A stretch of DNA of 64,000 nt from a virus, in the IMG/VR virus record IMGVR_UViG_3300028412_000004, positions 1 to 64,000 of that record; one strand, 5' to 3'. A model generated the notes under the pieces. It worked only from the letters and a program-made list of their open reading frames with translations, ran no database searches and was not told the DNA's origin. The position numbers were made by a program, and so were the translations under genes. This document shows, piece after piece, positions 7,778 to 15,517 of this stretch (positions within the stretch are counted from its first letter, which is position 1; every line of letters starts with the position of its first letter).

Positions 7778-7815
7778 GTAATTATTAGCGGTTCTAAATC
7801 GACAACACTACGACT

Positions 7816-7959
7816 ATGAAATACAGCAAAGAGGTGAAATACAAAGGCGACATGCCGCAAAAGTCGGAATGGATGCTCGAAAATGAAAGACGATTTAAGC
7901 GCCGCCGCAAGATCATAAAGCTTTTGAAGCGGCTGCCATACCTACGGCCTTTAATTTAG
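7816..7959 (+). CDS. Small basic protein, 47 aa
   Basis: ATG 7816 with the usual ACT-ATG context, TAG at 7957-7959. Very basic in its second half (RRFKRRRKIIKLLKRL), which suggests nucleic-acid or membrane association. Its last bases form one copy of a 16-nt repeat also found at 4601. Confidence 0.5.
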   Translation: MKYSKEVKYKGDMPQKSEWMLENERRFKRRRKIIKLLKRLPYLRPLI

Positions 7960-7994
7960 AACGCATGAGTGAACCCATCCCCCGACGAAAAACT

Positions 7995-8441
7995 ATGAAA
8001 ACAGAAACGACTACCGAATCACCCGAAACTGCGACCTCTCCCGAAAAGGGGGATTGGCGTTCCACGTCTTGTTCGCTGTTCCGCGTCATTGTGCTTCACG
8101 GGGCACCAAAAGACTCCCACACATCGACCGAATGCTATTTGATCGCCGCCAGCGAGGAGGCTGTCGCCGCGTGGATCGACAAGGAAAAATGTTACGGCAA
8201 CTGGTTCGACGATGACGCCGAAGATGAACCGTCTATGCGCTACGCTGACGACGACTACGAGACAGAAATCCCCTTCAAGGATTGGGTGCTGAAAAACCGG
8301 GGGGATCTCAGCGACGATGAAGGCTGGGAGGATGCTTACTACGGCGTAACCAAGTGGGGATGGGAACCAGTCGAGGCAACTACCGACGACATCGAAACCA
8401 TGTTGCGCCTCGGAATCGCAATTCTCCCAGCGAACGCCTAG
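7995..8441 (+). CDS. Acidic phage hypothetical protein, 148 aa
   Basis: The frame opens at 7965, but ATG 7995 has the AAAACT-ATG context shared by many genes here. The body resembles small phage proteins with a DDDYETEIPFKDWVLKNRG region and paired tryptophans (KWGWEPV). Highly acidic. No catalytic motif. It lies directly upstream of the methyltransferase. Confidence 0.6.
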   Translation: MKTETTTESPETATSPEKGDWRSTSCSLFRVIVLHGAPKDSHTSTECYLIAASEEAVAAWIDKEKCYGNWFDDDAEDEPSMRYADDDYETEIPFKDWVLKNRGDLSDDEGWEDAYYGVTKWGWEPVEATTDDIETMLRLGIAILPANA

Positions 8442-8448
8442 CTCTGCC

Positions 8449-9242
8449 ATGACTACCGCGCCCAAAAGCTCCGACCTCGCCAATGACTCCTTCGCGGTAG
8501 CCATTGGTCAGCAGCGTCTTGTTCGTCATCTTGATTTATTCAGTGGGATCGGCGGATTCGCACTCGCTGCAAAATGGTGCGGATGGAAAACAATCGGATT
8601 CAGCGAAATAGAACCTTATGCAATACGAACTCTTCAATCAAACTGGCCAACCGTCCGAAACCACGGAGACATCTGCAAAATGCGAGGTGTCGAATGTGAC
8701 ATCATCACGGGAGGATTCCCGTGCCAGCCATACTCCGTCGCAGGGAAAAAACTCGGATCAAGTGACCCTCGCAACCTCTGGCCTCAGATGCTTAGAGTCA
8801 TCCGAGAATCAAGACCCGCTTGGGTTATTGGCGAGAACTCTCCTAACATCCGAACGATGGCACTCGACAAGATCATCTCTGACTTGGAGGCGGAAGGCTT
8901 CTCCTGCCAAACATTTGATATACCAGCTTGCGGCGTCGGGGCATGGCACAAGCGATCCCGATACTGGGTTGTGGCCTACTGCGAGCGTAACGACAACAGG
9001 GGGGCGACTGTCCTCGGTGGAGGGTCGGGAAACAAGAAGAAATTACAGAGATGGGGGCTGGCGAAAATGGCTACGGGGATAGTGAACCCGCAGTGGCTAG
9101 AATGGTTCATGGGGTACCCAACCAATCACACCGCTTGCGAGGACTCGGTAACGCAATCTTCCCCCAAGTCGCCTACGAAATAATGCGCGGAATTTCTCTG
9201 ACGAACGCTGAGCTTTCGCACAAGGAACGCCGCTGCGAATAG
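8449..9242 (+). CDS. DNA cytosine-C5 methyltransferase, frame-interrupted
   Basis: The first frame (8449-~9000) has motif I DLFSGIGGF (residues 29-37), the catalytic PCQ (Cys92), motif VI ENS (129-131, usually ENV) and the RSRYWVV region. The expected C-terminal motif, GLGNAIFPQVAYEI, is in another frame (9051-9242) with the typical ARMVHGVPNQSHRL lead-in. A one-base loss in the G6 run at 8999-9004 would explain the switch. Adding one G restores a single enzyme to TAA/TAG at 9242. A -1 ribosomal slip on the G run is an alternative. The enzyme would methylate host-type or phage DNA to evade restriction. Confidence 0.75.
8618..9183 (+). CDS. Second open frame nested in the methyltransferase gene
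   Basis: In the +1 frame, 8618-9082 is open and reads as a protein with ESSENQDPLGLLARTLL, STRSSLTWRRKASPAK and GLWPTASVTTTGG. From memory, such a sequence occurs in phage proteins annotated next to or as part of methyltransferases. Its expected ending (NPQWLEWFMGYP) lies in the methyltransferase's first frame (to 9183). Restoring one G in the run at 8999-9004 joins these halves, just as it repairs the methyltransferase. Whether it is translated is unknown. Confidence 0.4.
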
Positions 9243-9255
9243 CGGTCGGTTTTTT
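9229..9255 (+). terminator. Weak terminator after the methyltransferase
   Basis: GCCGCT (9229-9234) pairs with AGCGGT (9241-9246, one G-U pair) and is followed within three bases by a run of six T (9250-9255). The hairpin overlaps the last codons of the repaired methyltransferase frame. Confidence 0.45.
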
Positions 9256-9276
9256 GAGCTTTAACCAAACAAAACT

Positions 9277-9750
9277 ATGATACAAATAACCAAATCCGCC
9301 ACCGCAGACACACGGACCTGCGACTTCGCCAACACCGACAAGGAAACACTCCTCACCTCCAGCCGCACTCATATCAGTGACGTTGTAAAGGCTATGGCGT
9401 TCTTCATCGCCAAGCTCACGGAAGCAGCCGGGGAGCATGACTACGACAAGTTAACGGCCATCGACTGGTTCCATGAGGACTTTGTGACAGGCTTTAAGGA
9501 AACGGGATGGTGGGACAATCACCGGAAAATCCACCGCCACCATCTCGCGAAAGCGGACGGTGTGCCGGAAGACGTGAACCTGCTGGACGTGATCGAATAC
9601 ATCTCCGATTGCGTCATGGCTGGGATGGCTCGCAACGGAGAAGTCTATGACCCGGTCGCATCACCCGAGCTGTTGGAGCGAGCCTTCAAAAACACGGTTG
9701 CTATGCTGCAGGAGGAAGTCGTGGTCTCTGATTCGGAGCTGTCATCGTAA
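9277..9750 (+). CDS. DUF5662-like phage protein, 157 aa
   Basis: Residues ~33-125 show HISDVVKAM, HDYDKL, HRKIHRHHL and VIEYISDCVMAGMAR, a histidine/aspartate pattern I associate with DUF5662-type phage proteins (recollection). The spaced His and Asp residues could bind metal, as in HD-domain hydrolases, but activity is not known. It follows the methyltransferase after a weak terminator. Confidence 0.6.
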   Translation: MIQITKSATADTRTCDFANTDKETLLTSSRTHISDVVKAMAFFIAKLTEAAGEHDYDKLTAIDWFHEDFVTGFKETGWWDNHRKIHRHHLAKADGVPEDVNLLDVIEYISDCVMAGMARNGEVYDPVASPELLERAFKNTVAMLQEEVVVSDSELSS

Positions 9751-9773
9751 ATGGATGGCTACTACGCATCACC

Positions 9774-9842
9774 ACCAACCATTAAAATAAACACTAAATT
9801 GAACTTGGAACGGGCAGTCGGTTGGTCTGCGCCGCCTTGTTC
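9774..9842 (+). promoter_or_regulatory. Candidate RNA pseudoknot, copy 2
   Basis: 9774-9780 (ACCAACC) pairs with 9820-9826 (GGTTGGT). 9808-9814 (GAACGGG) pairs with 9836-9842 (CTTGTTC) using two G-U pairs. The A-B-A'-B' order, the A-rich first loop and the ending CCTTGTTCG match the element at 4628-4695, while the stem sequences differ. It ends 11 nt before ATG 9854. Confidence 0.45.
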
Positions 9843-9853
9843 GCCTTATTATT

Positions 9854-10126
9854 ATGAACAACTTAGAAACATGTGAATTTATAGAAGCTACCTCCATTGT
9901 CCCGCGTGAGTGGGATATGTGGTTCTGGGCTTTAATTAGCGTTAACGCTCCGTTCAGCTGGGGCGACAACAACCGCTCTATGGTGACGGCCAGTGATTTC
10001 CGGCGACACTGTGATGATCGCCTTCTTGACGCAGCCGACGACGAAGACGTCTCTCAGGGAGCCATAGACAGCTTCTTGAAGCGTCTTGAAGATCTTGAAG
10101 AGACCTACATTGATCTGGAAAATTAA
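9854..10126 (+). CDS. Hypothetical protein, 90 aa, paralogue of the 12943 gene
   Basis: Shares CEFIEA...W..W..LI, FSWGDNNRSMVTA and the ending LEDLEETYIDLEN with the C-terminal half of the 167-aa protein at 12943. Acidic, with no catalytic residues obvious. It lies behind the second pseudoknot. Confidence 0.6.
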   Translation: MNNLETCEFIEATSIVPREWDMWFWALISVNAPFSWGDNNRSMVTASDFRRHCDDRLLDAADDEDVSQGAIDSFLKRLEDLEETYIDLEN

Positions 10127-10158
10127 CTCTGCCGGATGCGGCGTTGGAAAATATACAC

Positions 10159-10632
10159 ATGAATAAAGAAAAAACAAATAGGACCCAGGCGCTGGCTAGG
10201 CTTCAAATCCAGATTGCGGATTGGATAGGCGATCACCTCGGCGAGCACCCGCACCACCGCGATGCTGCTGCGCTCGCTATGGCACGTGTGGCTTTAGCGG
10301 CGTGGGAAAATGACCGGGGCAGATATCCATCACCTAAGAAAGATAATAGTAAACGACTGCGGGAGTGGAGTATGGAAGCATATGGGCCGAAGGATGCCTT
10401 ACGCTCATCCTTACTCGCATCCTCCTATCTAAAACAGGTGGCGGACGCATATGAAGCAGATTTCTGCCGCAACCTATGTTACAAGCCTCAATCTATAAGG
10501 GTGGAGGTCGACAAGGTCCTACAGCATGTCAAATCCTGGCAAGAGTTCTTCAAAGAAACCTACACCACGGAGCACGCTGTATACAATCTGCACTTCTGCT
10601 ACATAACTGATGTAGCAGAAGAATCAAAATAA
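10159..10632 (+). CDS. Hypothetical protein, 157 aa
   Basis: ATG 10159 is chosen over 10144 by context (ATACAC-ATG-AATAAAG). Mostly helical, with HLGEHPHHRDAAALAMARVAL near the N-terminus. I do not recognise it. Confidence 0.55.
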   Translation: MNKEKTNRTQALARLQIQIADWIGDHLGEHPHHRDAAALAMARVALAAWENDRGRYPSPKKDNSKRLREWSMEAYGPKDALRSSLLASSYLKQVADAYEADFCRNLCYKPQSIRVEVDKVLQHVKSWQEFFKETYTTEHAVYNLHFCYITDVAEESK

Positions 10633-10636
10633 AATT

Positions 10637-10663
10637 ATGAACACAAAACAGAAAGAACTATGA
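10637..10663 (+). CDS. Eight-codon leader ORF
   Basis: ATG 10637 encodes MNTKQKEL and stops at TGA 10661-10663, overlapping the next ATG as ATGA. It may couple translation into the 47-aa gene. No nearby gene shows the same arrangement. Confidence 0.25.
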   Translation: MNTKQKEL

Positions 10664-10803
10664 AATTATCCGCGCGCTGGAAAATCAGCTTAGACCTGGT
10701 CCCGTATTACTTCACTTACAAGGACGGCACGCGGACTGCCGCGGATTTCACCGCCTTCGACTTGAAGATCAAAACGAGGTTTAAGCAGAGGCAAGACAAG
10801 TAA
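10660..10803 (+). CDS. Small hypothetical protein, 47 aa
   Basis: ATG 10660 to TAA 10801-10803, immediately before the helicase. Basic (about 11 Lys/Arg) with an aromatic core (VPYYFTYKDG). Too short for family assignment. Confidence 0.45.
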   Translation: MKLSARWKISLDLVPYYFTYKDGTRTAADFTAFDLKIKTRFKQRQDK

Positions 10804-10805
10804 TT

Positions 10806-12134
10806 ATGGCTACAACCAATATCACACTAAGTAAGGAGCAGGAGATGGTAGGGGAGATGGCGCGCAAAGGAGACAATCTCTTCATCACAGGCTCCGGCGG
10901 CGTCGGCAAGACCGCCCTACTACAGCACATGATCCGAAAGACACTCGGACACCTCAACGTAGAGGTGACAGCCCTTACCGGCGTAGCAGCTCTACCGATC
11001 GGCGGGACAACGCTCCACAGCTTCCTAGGGATACGTCCAGGCGACTACACCCCGGAGGACTATGTCTGGCAGGCCCGCGCAAAGAAACAAGCCAAACAGC
11101 GTATGCGAAACGCAGAGGTCCTGGTCATCGACGAGATATCGATGTGCGATGCTCAGCTACTCAACGTGGCCGACTTCGTGCTGAAATCTATCCGTGACAG
11201 CACCGAACCATTCGGCGGCGTCCAGCTCATCCTACTCGGCGACTTCCTGCAACTCCCACCCCCGGAGAAGGACTACACGCTGTGCTACGAAGCTCAGGCG
11301 TGGCGACAAGCGAAGATAAGAATCTGCGCCCTCAGGCAAGTGTTTCGGCAGGAAGACGAGGAGCTTATCGGACACCTAAACGCAGTCCGCATGGGCTCTA
11401 TCGGCACGGATACGACGATCTACTTCCAGCAGTTCGTACGCAAACCACAACCCGACGACCTCGTGACAGAGCTCTACGCCCATAACTCCGACGTCAATCG
11501 CCGGAACGCGGAAGAGCTCGCCAAGTTGCCTACGAATCTGCGTACCTACACGGCTCTCGACGAGGGTAACCCCTGGGCGATGAAGTTCCTGCAAAAGAGC
11601 TGCATCGCACCGACCGAGTTAGAACTCAAAGTCGGTGCTCGGGTAATGCTCCTGAAAAACCGCCCAAAGGAAGGCCTCTTCAACGGATCGATCGGCACAG
11701 TCGTCAAGCTGGAGCACGACCACGTCGTGGTAAACTTCCGCGTACGTGGAAGGCTAACAGACGTGAAGATAGGCACAGACACATGGGAATACATTGCTCG
11801 GGGAATCAGGGAGGCGTCGCGTGAGCAGATACCGCTACGGCTGGCCTACGCGCAGACGATCCACAAGTCGCAGGGACAGACACTACAAGCTGCCTACGTC
11901 GACATGGATAAGATCTTCGCACAAGGCCACGGATACACCGGGCTGAGCCGTATATCGAGGCCTGAGGGGCTGCACCTCTCCGGCTTCAACAGCCTCATGG
12001 TGAAAACCTGCGCCCGGACGGTGGAGCTATACCAGCTGATAGATAAAAAAGAGCCTGGCTTCTGTCTAGTAGACACGGATGCCAGCGTTAAACTGAAAGA
12101 AACCTATAAACACCCGGAGCAGCACATGGTCTAG
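10806..12134 (+). CDS. Pif1-like SF1B DNA helicase
   Basis: 442 aa. Walker A GSGGVGKT (residues 29-36), Walker B VIDEISM (Asp109, Glu110), the Pif1 signature region GDFLQLPP, the FNGSIGTV strand, QTIHKSQGQT and the final YTGLSR motif are all in the expected order. Proteins of this family unwind DNA 5' to 3' and serve phage replication and recombination, as Dda-type helicases do. The N-terminus is short with no accessory domain. It is followed by a 277-bp gap, so it ends its cluster. Confidence 0.92.
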   Translation: MATTNITLSKEQEMVGEMARKGDNLFITGSGGVGKTALLQHMIRKTLGHLNVEVTALTGVAALPIGGTTLHSFLGIRPGDYTPEDYVWQARAKKQAKQRMRNAEVLVIDEISMCDAQLLNVADFVLKSIRDSTEPFGGVQLILLGDFLQLPPPEKDYTLCYEAQAWRQAKIRICALRQVFRQEDEELIGHLNAVRMGSIGTDTTIYFQQFVRKPQPDDLVTELYAHNSDVNRRNAEELAKLPTNLRTYTALDEGNPWAMKFLQKSCIAPTELELKVGARVMLLKNRPKEGLFNGSIGTVVKLEHDHVVVNFRVRGRLTDVKIGTDTWEYIARGIREASREQIPLRLAYAQTIHKSQGQTLQAAYVDMDKIFAQGHGYTGLSRISRPEGLHLSGFNSLMVKTCARTVELYQLIDKKEPGFCLVDTDASVKLKETYKHPEQHMV

Positions 12135-12410
12135 CATTAGACCAAGTGTATTGGGACAGTATCGACGCCGCACCATAAATGTTTGACGAGTCCCTGCAGC
12201 TTGTTGTAATATAAACTCTTTGAGCATGACAACTGGTGCTTAAACAAAGATAAGTCGTGAGTGTCTAGCTAGCACGCTTTAATTAGTAAGCTTTTCTGCG
12301 CCGCCATTCGCCGGTGCGCTAACCACGACGCGAATAAATCCAAGACCTGGATACCGTAAAAAGTATCCAGGTCTCACAATTTCACCTAGTGCATCTTACA
12401 AAAAAATACA
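12135..12410 (+). other. 277-bp gap with a strong hairpin
   Basis: No convincing gene. Near its end, 12343-12354 (AGACCTGGATAC) is perfectly complementary to 12363-12374 with an 8-nt A-rich loop. No T run follows, so it may be a regulatory or processing hairpin rather than a simple terminator. The palindrome CTAGCTAG lies nearer the middle, and a CTGCGCCGCC string matches one in the second pseudoknot element. Confidence 0.6.
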
Positions 12411-12623
12411 ATGAAGAAAAGAACTATAATGAGCGGCATCAGCCGTATAGACAGCGGAACCACACACGGTTACTTCGTGCGCGGTTATAGAAATAGCAAG
12501 ACTTACTCCAAATTGTTCTCTGATCGCAAGATCGGAGGTAAGGGTAAGGCCTTAAAGGCTGCTAAGCTCCACAGGGACGCTATGCACGCCAAGCTGGCAA
12601 AAATACCAAAAATCACCCGATAA
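12411..12623 (+). CDS. AP2-like DNA-binding protein, 70 aa
   Basis: The whole protein matches the small phage AP2/ERF-like pattern: GISRIDSG...GYFVRGYRN, KLFSDRKIGGKGKALKAA, then HRDAMHAKL. Three strands and one helix would contact DNA. Such proteins often accompany phage homing or regulatory genes. Very basic, consistent with DNA binding. Confidence 0.65.
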   Translation: MKKRTIMSGISRIDSGTTHGYFVRGYRNSKTYSKLFSDRKIGGKGKALKAAKLHRDAMHAKLAKIPKITR

Positions 12624-12624
12624 C

Positions 12625-12936
12625 ATGACAAATAATGCTTTAATACTATTAGCGGCGTGCGCCTTAGCAGGAATTATCCTATGGCTTTCTAGGCGACAAC
12701 TGGTGATACAGTATAAGATACAGGTCCCCACCTCGGGTGGTTGGGCCGATCTGAAACACAAAACTTCCCGCGGTGAATTTGTACCGGTCCTATACTCTTC
12801 GCAATATCTCGCGGAGATGGAGCGACAGGAGCTACTTAACAGCTACTATCGCAATAGGGGTAGGACGGTCCCAGCCGCAACGCCGGAGGATGTATGCATC
12901 TACACATCAGAAACCTGCCGAGCACTTAGAAAATAA
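12625..12936 (+). CDS. Membrane-anchored protein with KIQ-P-GWAD motif, 103 aa
   Basis: Residues ~4-20 (ALILLAACALAGIILWL) form one transmembrane helix, followed by SRRQL and a soluble part with YKIQVP...GWADLK. That motif is shared with the 198-aa protein at 1580. It starts two bases after the AP2-like gene. Confidence 0.6.
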   Translation: MTNNALILLAACALAGIILWLSRRQLVIQYKIQVPTSGGWADLKHKTSRGEFVPVLYSSQYLAEMERQELLNSYYRNRGRTVPAATPEDVCIYTSETCRALRK

Positions 12937-12942
12937 ATTATT

Positions 12943-13446
12943 ATGAAAGAAGATAGAAATAAAAACCACTACCGCACACGGTTTGTGCTAAAGTCGGACT
13001 GCAAGGAGTACTGCCGGACGTATTTAGTGGAGGATAGGACAGCAGCGTTAGAGGCGCTTGAGGCCGACCACCCAGGAGACGTATCCTGGGTAGAGACTTC
13101 AATCTTACAAAAAGTCTTTGCGCCTGCTGCAGTCATGCGCGCATGTTCGTTCGTGGAAATCAGCGATTTATTACCCATGTATTGGGCAGAATTATGGTAT
13201 GCTATCCTCGAGAACGGTGCGTTCTCCTGGGGTGATAACAATCGATCCCTGGTGACAGCTAGATCTTTACGAGAGCATATCTCTAGCAGCTTCACATATG
13301 ACCTGTCCGCGCCTATATCTGAAGACGGGATTTCTGCGGTTATCAAACTTGAAGGGGTGTCGCAGCCTATAGTTTACGATGAATTCAAGCTTTTCATGAA
13401 TACTCTCGAGGAGCTTGAGGATACTTACATAGACCTGGAGAATTGA
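12943..13446 (+). CDS. Hypothetical protein, 167 aa, paralogue of the 9854 gene
   Basis: The C-terminal ~100 residues repeat the pattern of the 90-aa gene at 9854 (CSFVEI, FSWGDNNRSLVTA, LEELEDTYIDLEN). The N-terminal ~70 residues (RTYLVEDRTAALEALEADHP) are an extra domain. Function is unknown. Confidence 0.6.
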   Translation: MKEDRNKNHYRTRFVLKSDCKEYCRTYLVEDRTAALEALEADHPGDVSWVETSILQKVFAPAAVMRACSFVEISDLLPMYWAELWYAILENGAFSWGDNNRSLVTARSLREHISSSFTYDLSAPISEDGISAVIKLEGVSQPIVYDEFKLFMNTLEELEDTYIDLEN

Positions 13447-13447
13447 T

Positions 13448-14287
13448 ATGCAACAGAACTTGAGCGTAAACCAGATCACAAACCTGCTAGTAACTTCCCG
13501 CCACAAGGACGACCTGTGCGTCACCGAGTGCAAGGATGGGCCTAGTCATGGTAGGATATGCCGGCGGTTCGACCTATGGAGCATGAGACGCAGTTATTCC
13601 CGGCCGGGCTACTTCGGTTACGAGATTAAAGTATCCCGTGCGGACTTCCTGCAGGATAATAAGTGGCCGGAATACCTGCCAAACTGCAATCAGTTCTTCT
13701 TCGTGACACCCTGGAAGCTCATCATGCCTGAGGAGGTTCCGGATGGTTGCGGATTGATATGGGTGTCTAAAAACCTGACCAAGACCTATATCAAGAAGAA
13801 GGCTTCCCATCGTAAGATAGAGGAGCCTATCGCCTTGCTTAAGTATATCCTGATGTCTCGCACTTCGGTGGCTATGGAGCGTGACCCTGGTATGGAACGT
13901 ATAGCACGGATCAGGGCGTGGTTGGAGCAGGAGAAAGAGTTGGATGCGCTGGGGTATGACGTAGCCCGCAGATTTCAGGACTTCGTTCAGGTCCAGAAGA
14001 ATGAGAATTCTAAACTGCTTATAGAGCTTGAGTCCCTGAAATCTGTGAAGGAGTTCTGGTTAAAAGAACTCGAAGGAGATCCGGCAGACTTGCGTGCGCG
14101 TTATGGATTTTTGGTACGTCGACGCAACGAGGAAAGACTGTATAAGTTGAAGGAACTGATTCCTAAAACTCTGATACAAGAACTAAACAAAGCTGAGCAA
14201 CTGCTTAGCCACTTGGATAACCTACGCCCTGCACTAAAGGCGATTAAAGAATACACACCAACACCACTAAAAAATAATGGAAGTTAA
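13448..14287 (+). CDS. MmcB-like PD-(D/E)xK nuclease-fold protein
   Basis: 279 aa. Residues ~40-125 hold CRRFDLWSM, GYEIKVSRADF, KWPEYLPNCNQFFFVTP and GCGLIWV. This matches the DNA-repair family MmcB, with the likely active-site Asp before the EIK pair. The C-terminal ~140 residues are helical and charged. MmcB-type proteins act on DNA in repair; whether this one cuts is inference. It begins one base after the preceding stop. Confidence 0.7.
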   Translation: MQQNLSVNQITNLLVTSRHKDDLCVTECKDGPSHGRICRRFDLWSMRRSYSRPGYFGYEIKVSRADFLQDNKWPEYLPNCNQFFFVTPWKLIMPEEVPDGCGLIWVSKNLTKTYIKKKASHRKIEEPIALLKYILMSRTSVAMERDPGMERIARIRAWLEQEKELDALGYDVARRFQDFVQVQKNENSKLLIELESLKSVKEFWLKELEGDPADLRARYGFLVRRRNEERLYKLKELIPKTLIQELNKAEQLLSHLDNLRPALKAIKEYTPTPLKNNGS

Positions 14288-14711
14288 AAATAATGTTATA
14301 GTGTTAAAATCACTAGCGGATGCCATTGAACACAACTTAACAGCTCGCTCAAGTACAGACGCGGCTCGCGCTGCATAAGGTGCACAACTAGGAGGACATT
14401 TAAAAACGATGCGTGATAACTTTGAGTCACTGTTAGCGGTATCCACAGCCAACATTAGGGAACTGGATGGTATCCTGGTTGGACAGCGAGGCGCTCCATG
14501 CCGTGTAGCCGAGCACGACAATAAATACGGAACGCTGTTTGACTGTGCAAGTATGCAGGACACCTGCGTCGAGGAGGAGTTAAAGAATCACGGATTCTCC
14601 AAGGAGTTTTGTAAGATCATGAAGGACGCCTATAATTTAGGCTGTGCCTGGGTTTACTTCGACAAAGATGCCGAAGAACTCCCGAAAGAATACCCAACAT
14701 TCAACTGGTAA
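14277..14711 (+). pseudogene. Gene split by an in-frame TAA, or two coupled genes
   Basis: One reading frame runs from ATG 14277 to 14711, broken only by TAA at 14376-14378. The first part has 33 codons and ends TDAARAA. The second continues GAQLGGHLKT before the internal ATG 14409 and reads 100 aa from there. An AGGAGG at 14390-14395 sits 13 nt before 14409, so the second part may start independently. A nonsense mutation, readthrough or a real start are all possible. The 100-aa part has no recognised domain. Confidence 0.45.
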
Positions 14712-14718
14712 AAAAACA

Positions 14719-14982
14719 ATGACATGTGGAAACTGTAATTGCCCAGCCTGTGTTCAGGCTAGAGAGCTCAAGAAAGAGAATATAAGGAAGCACGCTTTGG
14801 AGTTGTTCGAGCAGAATCGACCAGCTGCGGCCGACCTATTAGAGGAAAAGTTAGAGGATGGACACATTGAAGAGTCTGACATGCAAAGTATCCTGGAAGA
14901 GTTAGGGGAGATCGGGGCGAGTCGCCGAGACCCCACTTTCGCGGAGCATGTGGATGAGATATACTATCACAATAAAAACTAA
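14719..14982 (+). CDS. Small cysteine-motif protein, 87 aa
   Basis: ATG 14719 gives a protein beginning MTCGNCNCPACVQ, with four clustered cysteines likely to bind zinc, followed by a helical acidic region. The frame is open upstream to 14644, but that part is poor in start context. It ends overlapping the next gene at 14982. Confidence 0.55.
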   Translation: MTCGNCNCPACVQARELKKENIRKHALELFEQNRPAAADLLEEKLEDGHIEESDMQSILEELGEIGASRRDPTFAEHVDEIYYHNKN

Positions 14983-15491
14983 TGAAAAAACACACTGAAG
15001 CAGACCAATCTCCTAACAACCCATCGGTTGTAGCAAAGGTTACGTTCGAGTATGATTTCTCTGAGCTGGTATTCGACGCCAACGATCAGAGGGAACGTGA
15101 GGGCGAGGAGCCTATGACAGAGGCCGAGATACGGGAGTTTATCGTAGACGACTTGAGCGACTTTGATTTCAGGTCGACTGTTGAGCGGCTACCGATCGAG
15201 ATTACACTCGATGGAGGTAGTGCAGTTCCTGCAGTTTCTGCAACAACTGAAGACTCTCACAGGCACGCACTTTCCTACATCCCGTGTAAACTCAATAGAG
15301 AGGGTGGGAACTTTAAGATCATCCTGTTTAACACCAACGAGGGCCAGCTCCCGAACGAGCTGGAGGAACTGGACTACTGGAACGCAGGACACCCAGAGTA
15401 TCCGAGGGCAGATTGGAGGCTTGAAGTTCTGGAAGGCAATACCCTACTTGGTTATTGGCACTGGGCTGCAATCCGTCAAGATGAGGATTAG
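14982..15491 (+). CDS. Hypothetical protein, 169 aa
   Basis: The ATG overlaps the previous stop. Acidic, with EREGEEPMTEAEIREFIVDDL in the first half. The second half (DYWNAGHPEYPRADWRLEV) is aromatic. I do not recognise it. It is the last gene before the first tRNA. Confidence 0.55.
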   Translation: MKKHTEADQSPNNPSVVAKVTFEYDFSELVFDANDQREREGEEPMTEAEIREFIVDDLSDFDFRSTVERLPIEITLDGGSAVPAVSATTEDSHRHALSYIPCKLNREGGNFKIILFNTNEGQLPNELEELDYWNAGHPEYPRADWRLEVLEGNTLLGYWHWAAIRQDED

Positions 15492-15517
15492 GAGTTAATA
15501 AATTAGGTGTAAACAAC

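Larger units (their letters stand above)
5964..7780 (+). mobile_element. IS607-type transposon (tnpA + tnpB)
   Basis: A serine-recombinase transposase and a TnpB nuclease gene overlap by 22 bases, the standard IS607 layout. The ends are not sharply visible. ACCTAG followed by TAAT occurs near the left end (5980-5990) and, inverted, near the right end (about 7766-7781), which may mark the subterminal repeats. IS607 elements insert at short GG-type targets without duplications, so no target repeat is expected. Both genes look intact. The given boundaries are approximate. Confidence 0.75.
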
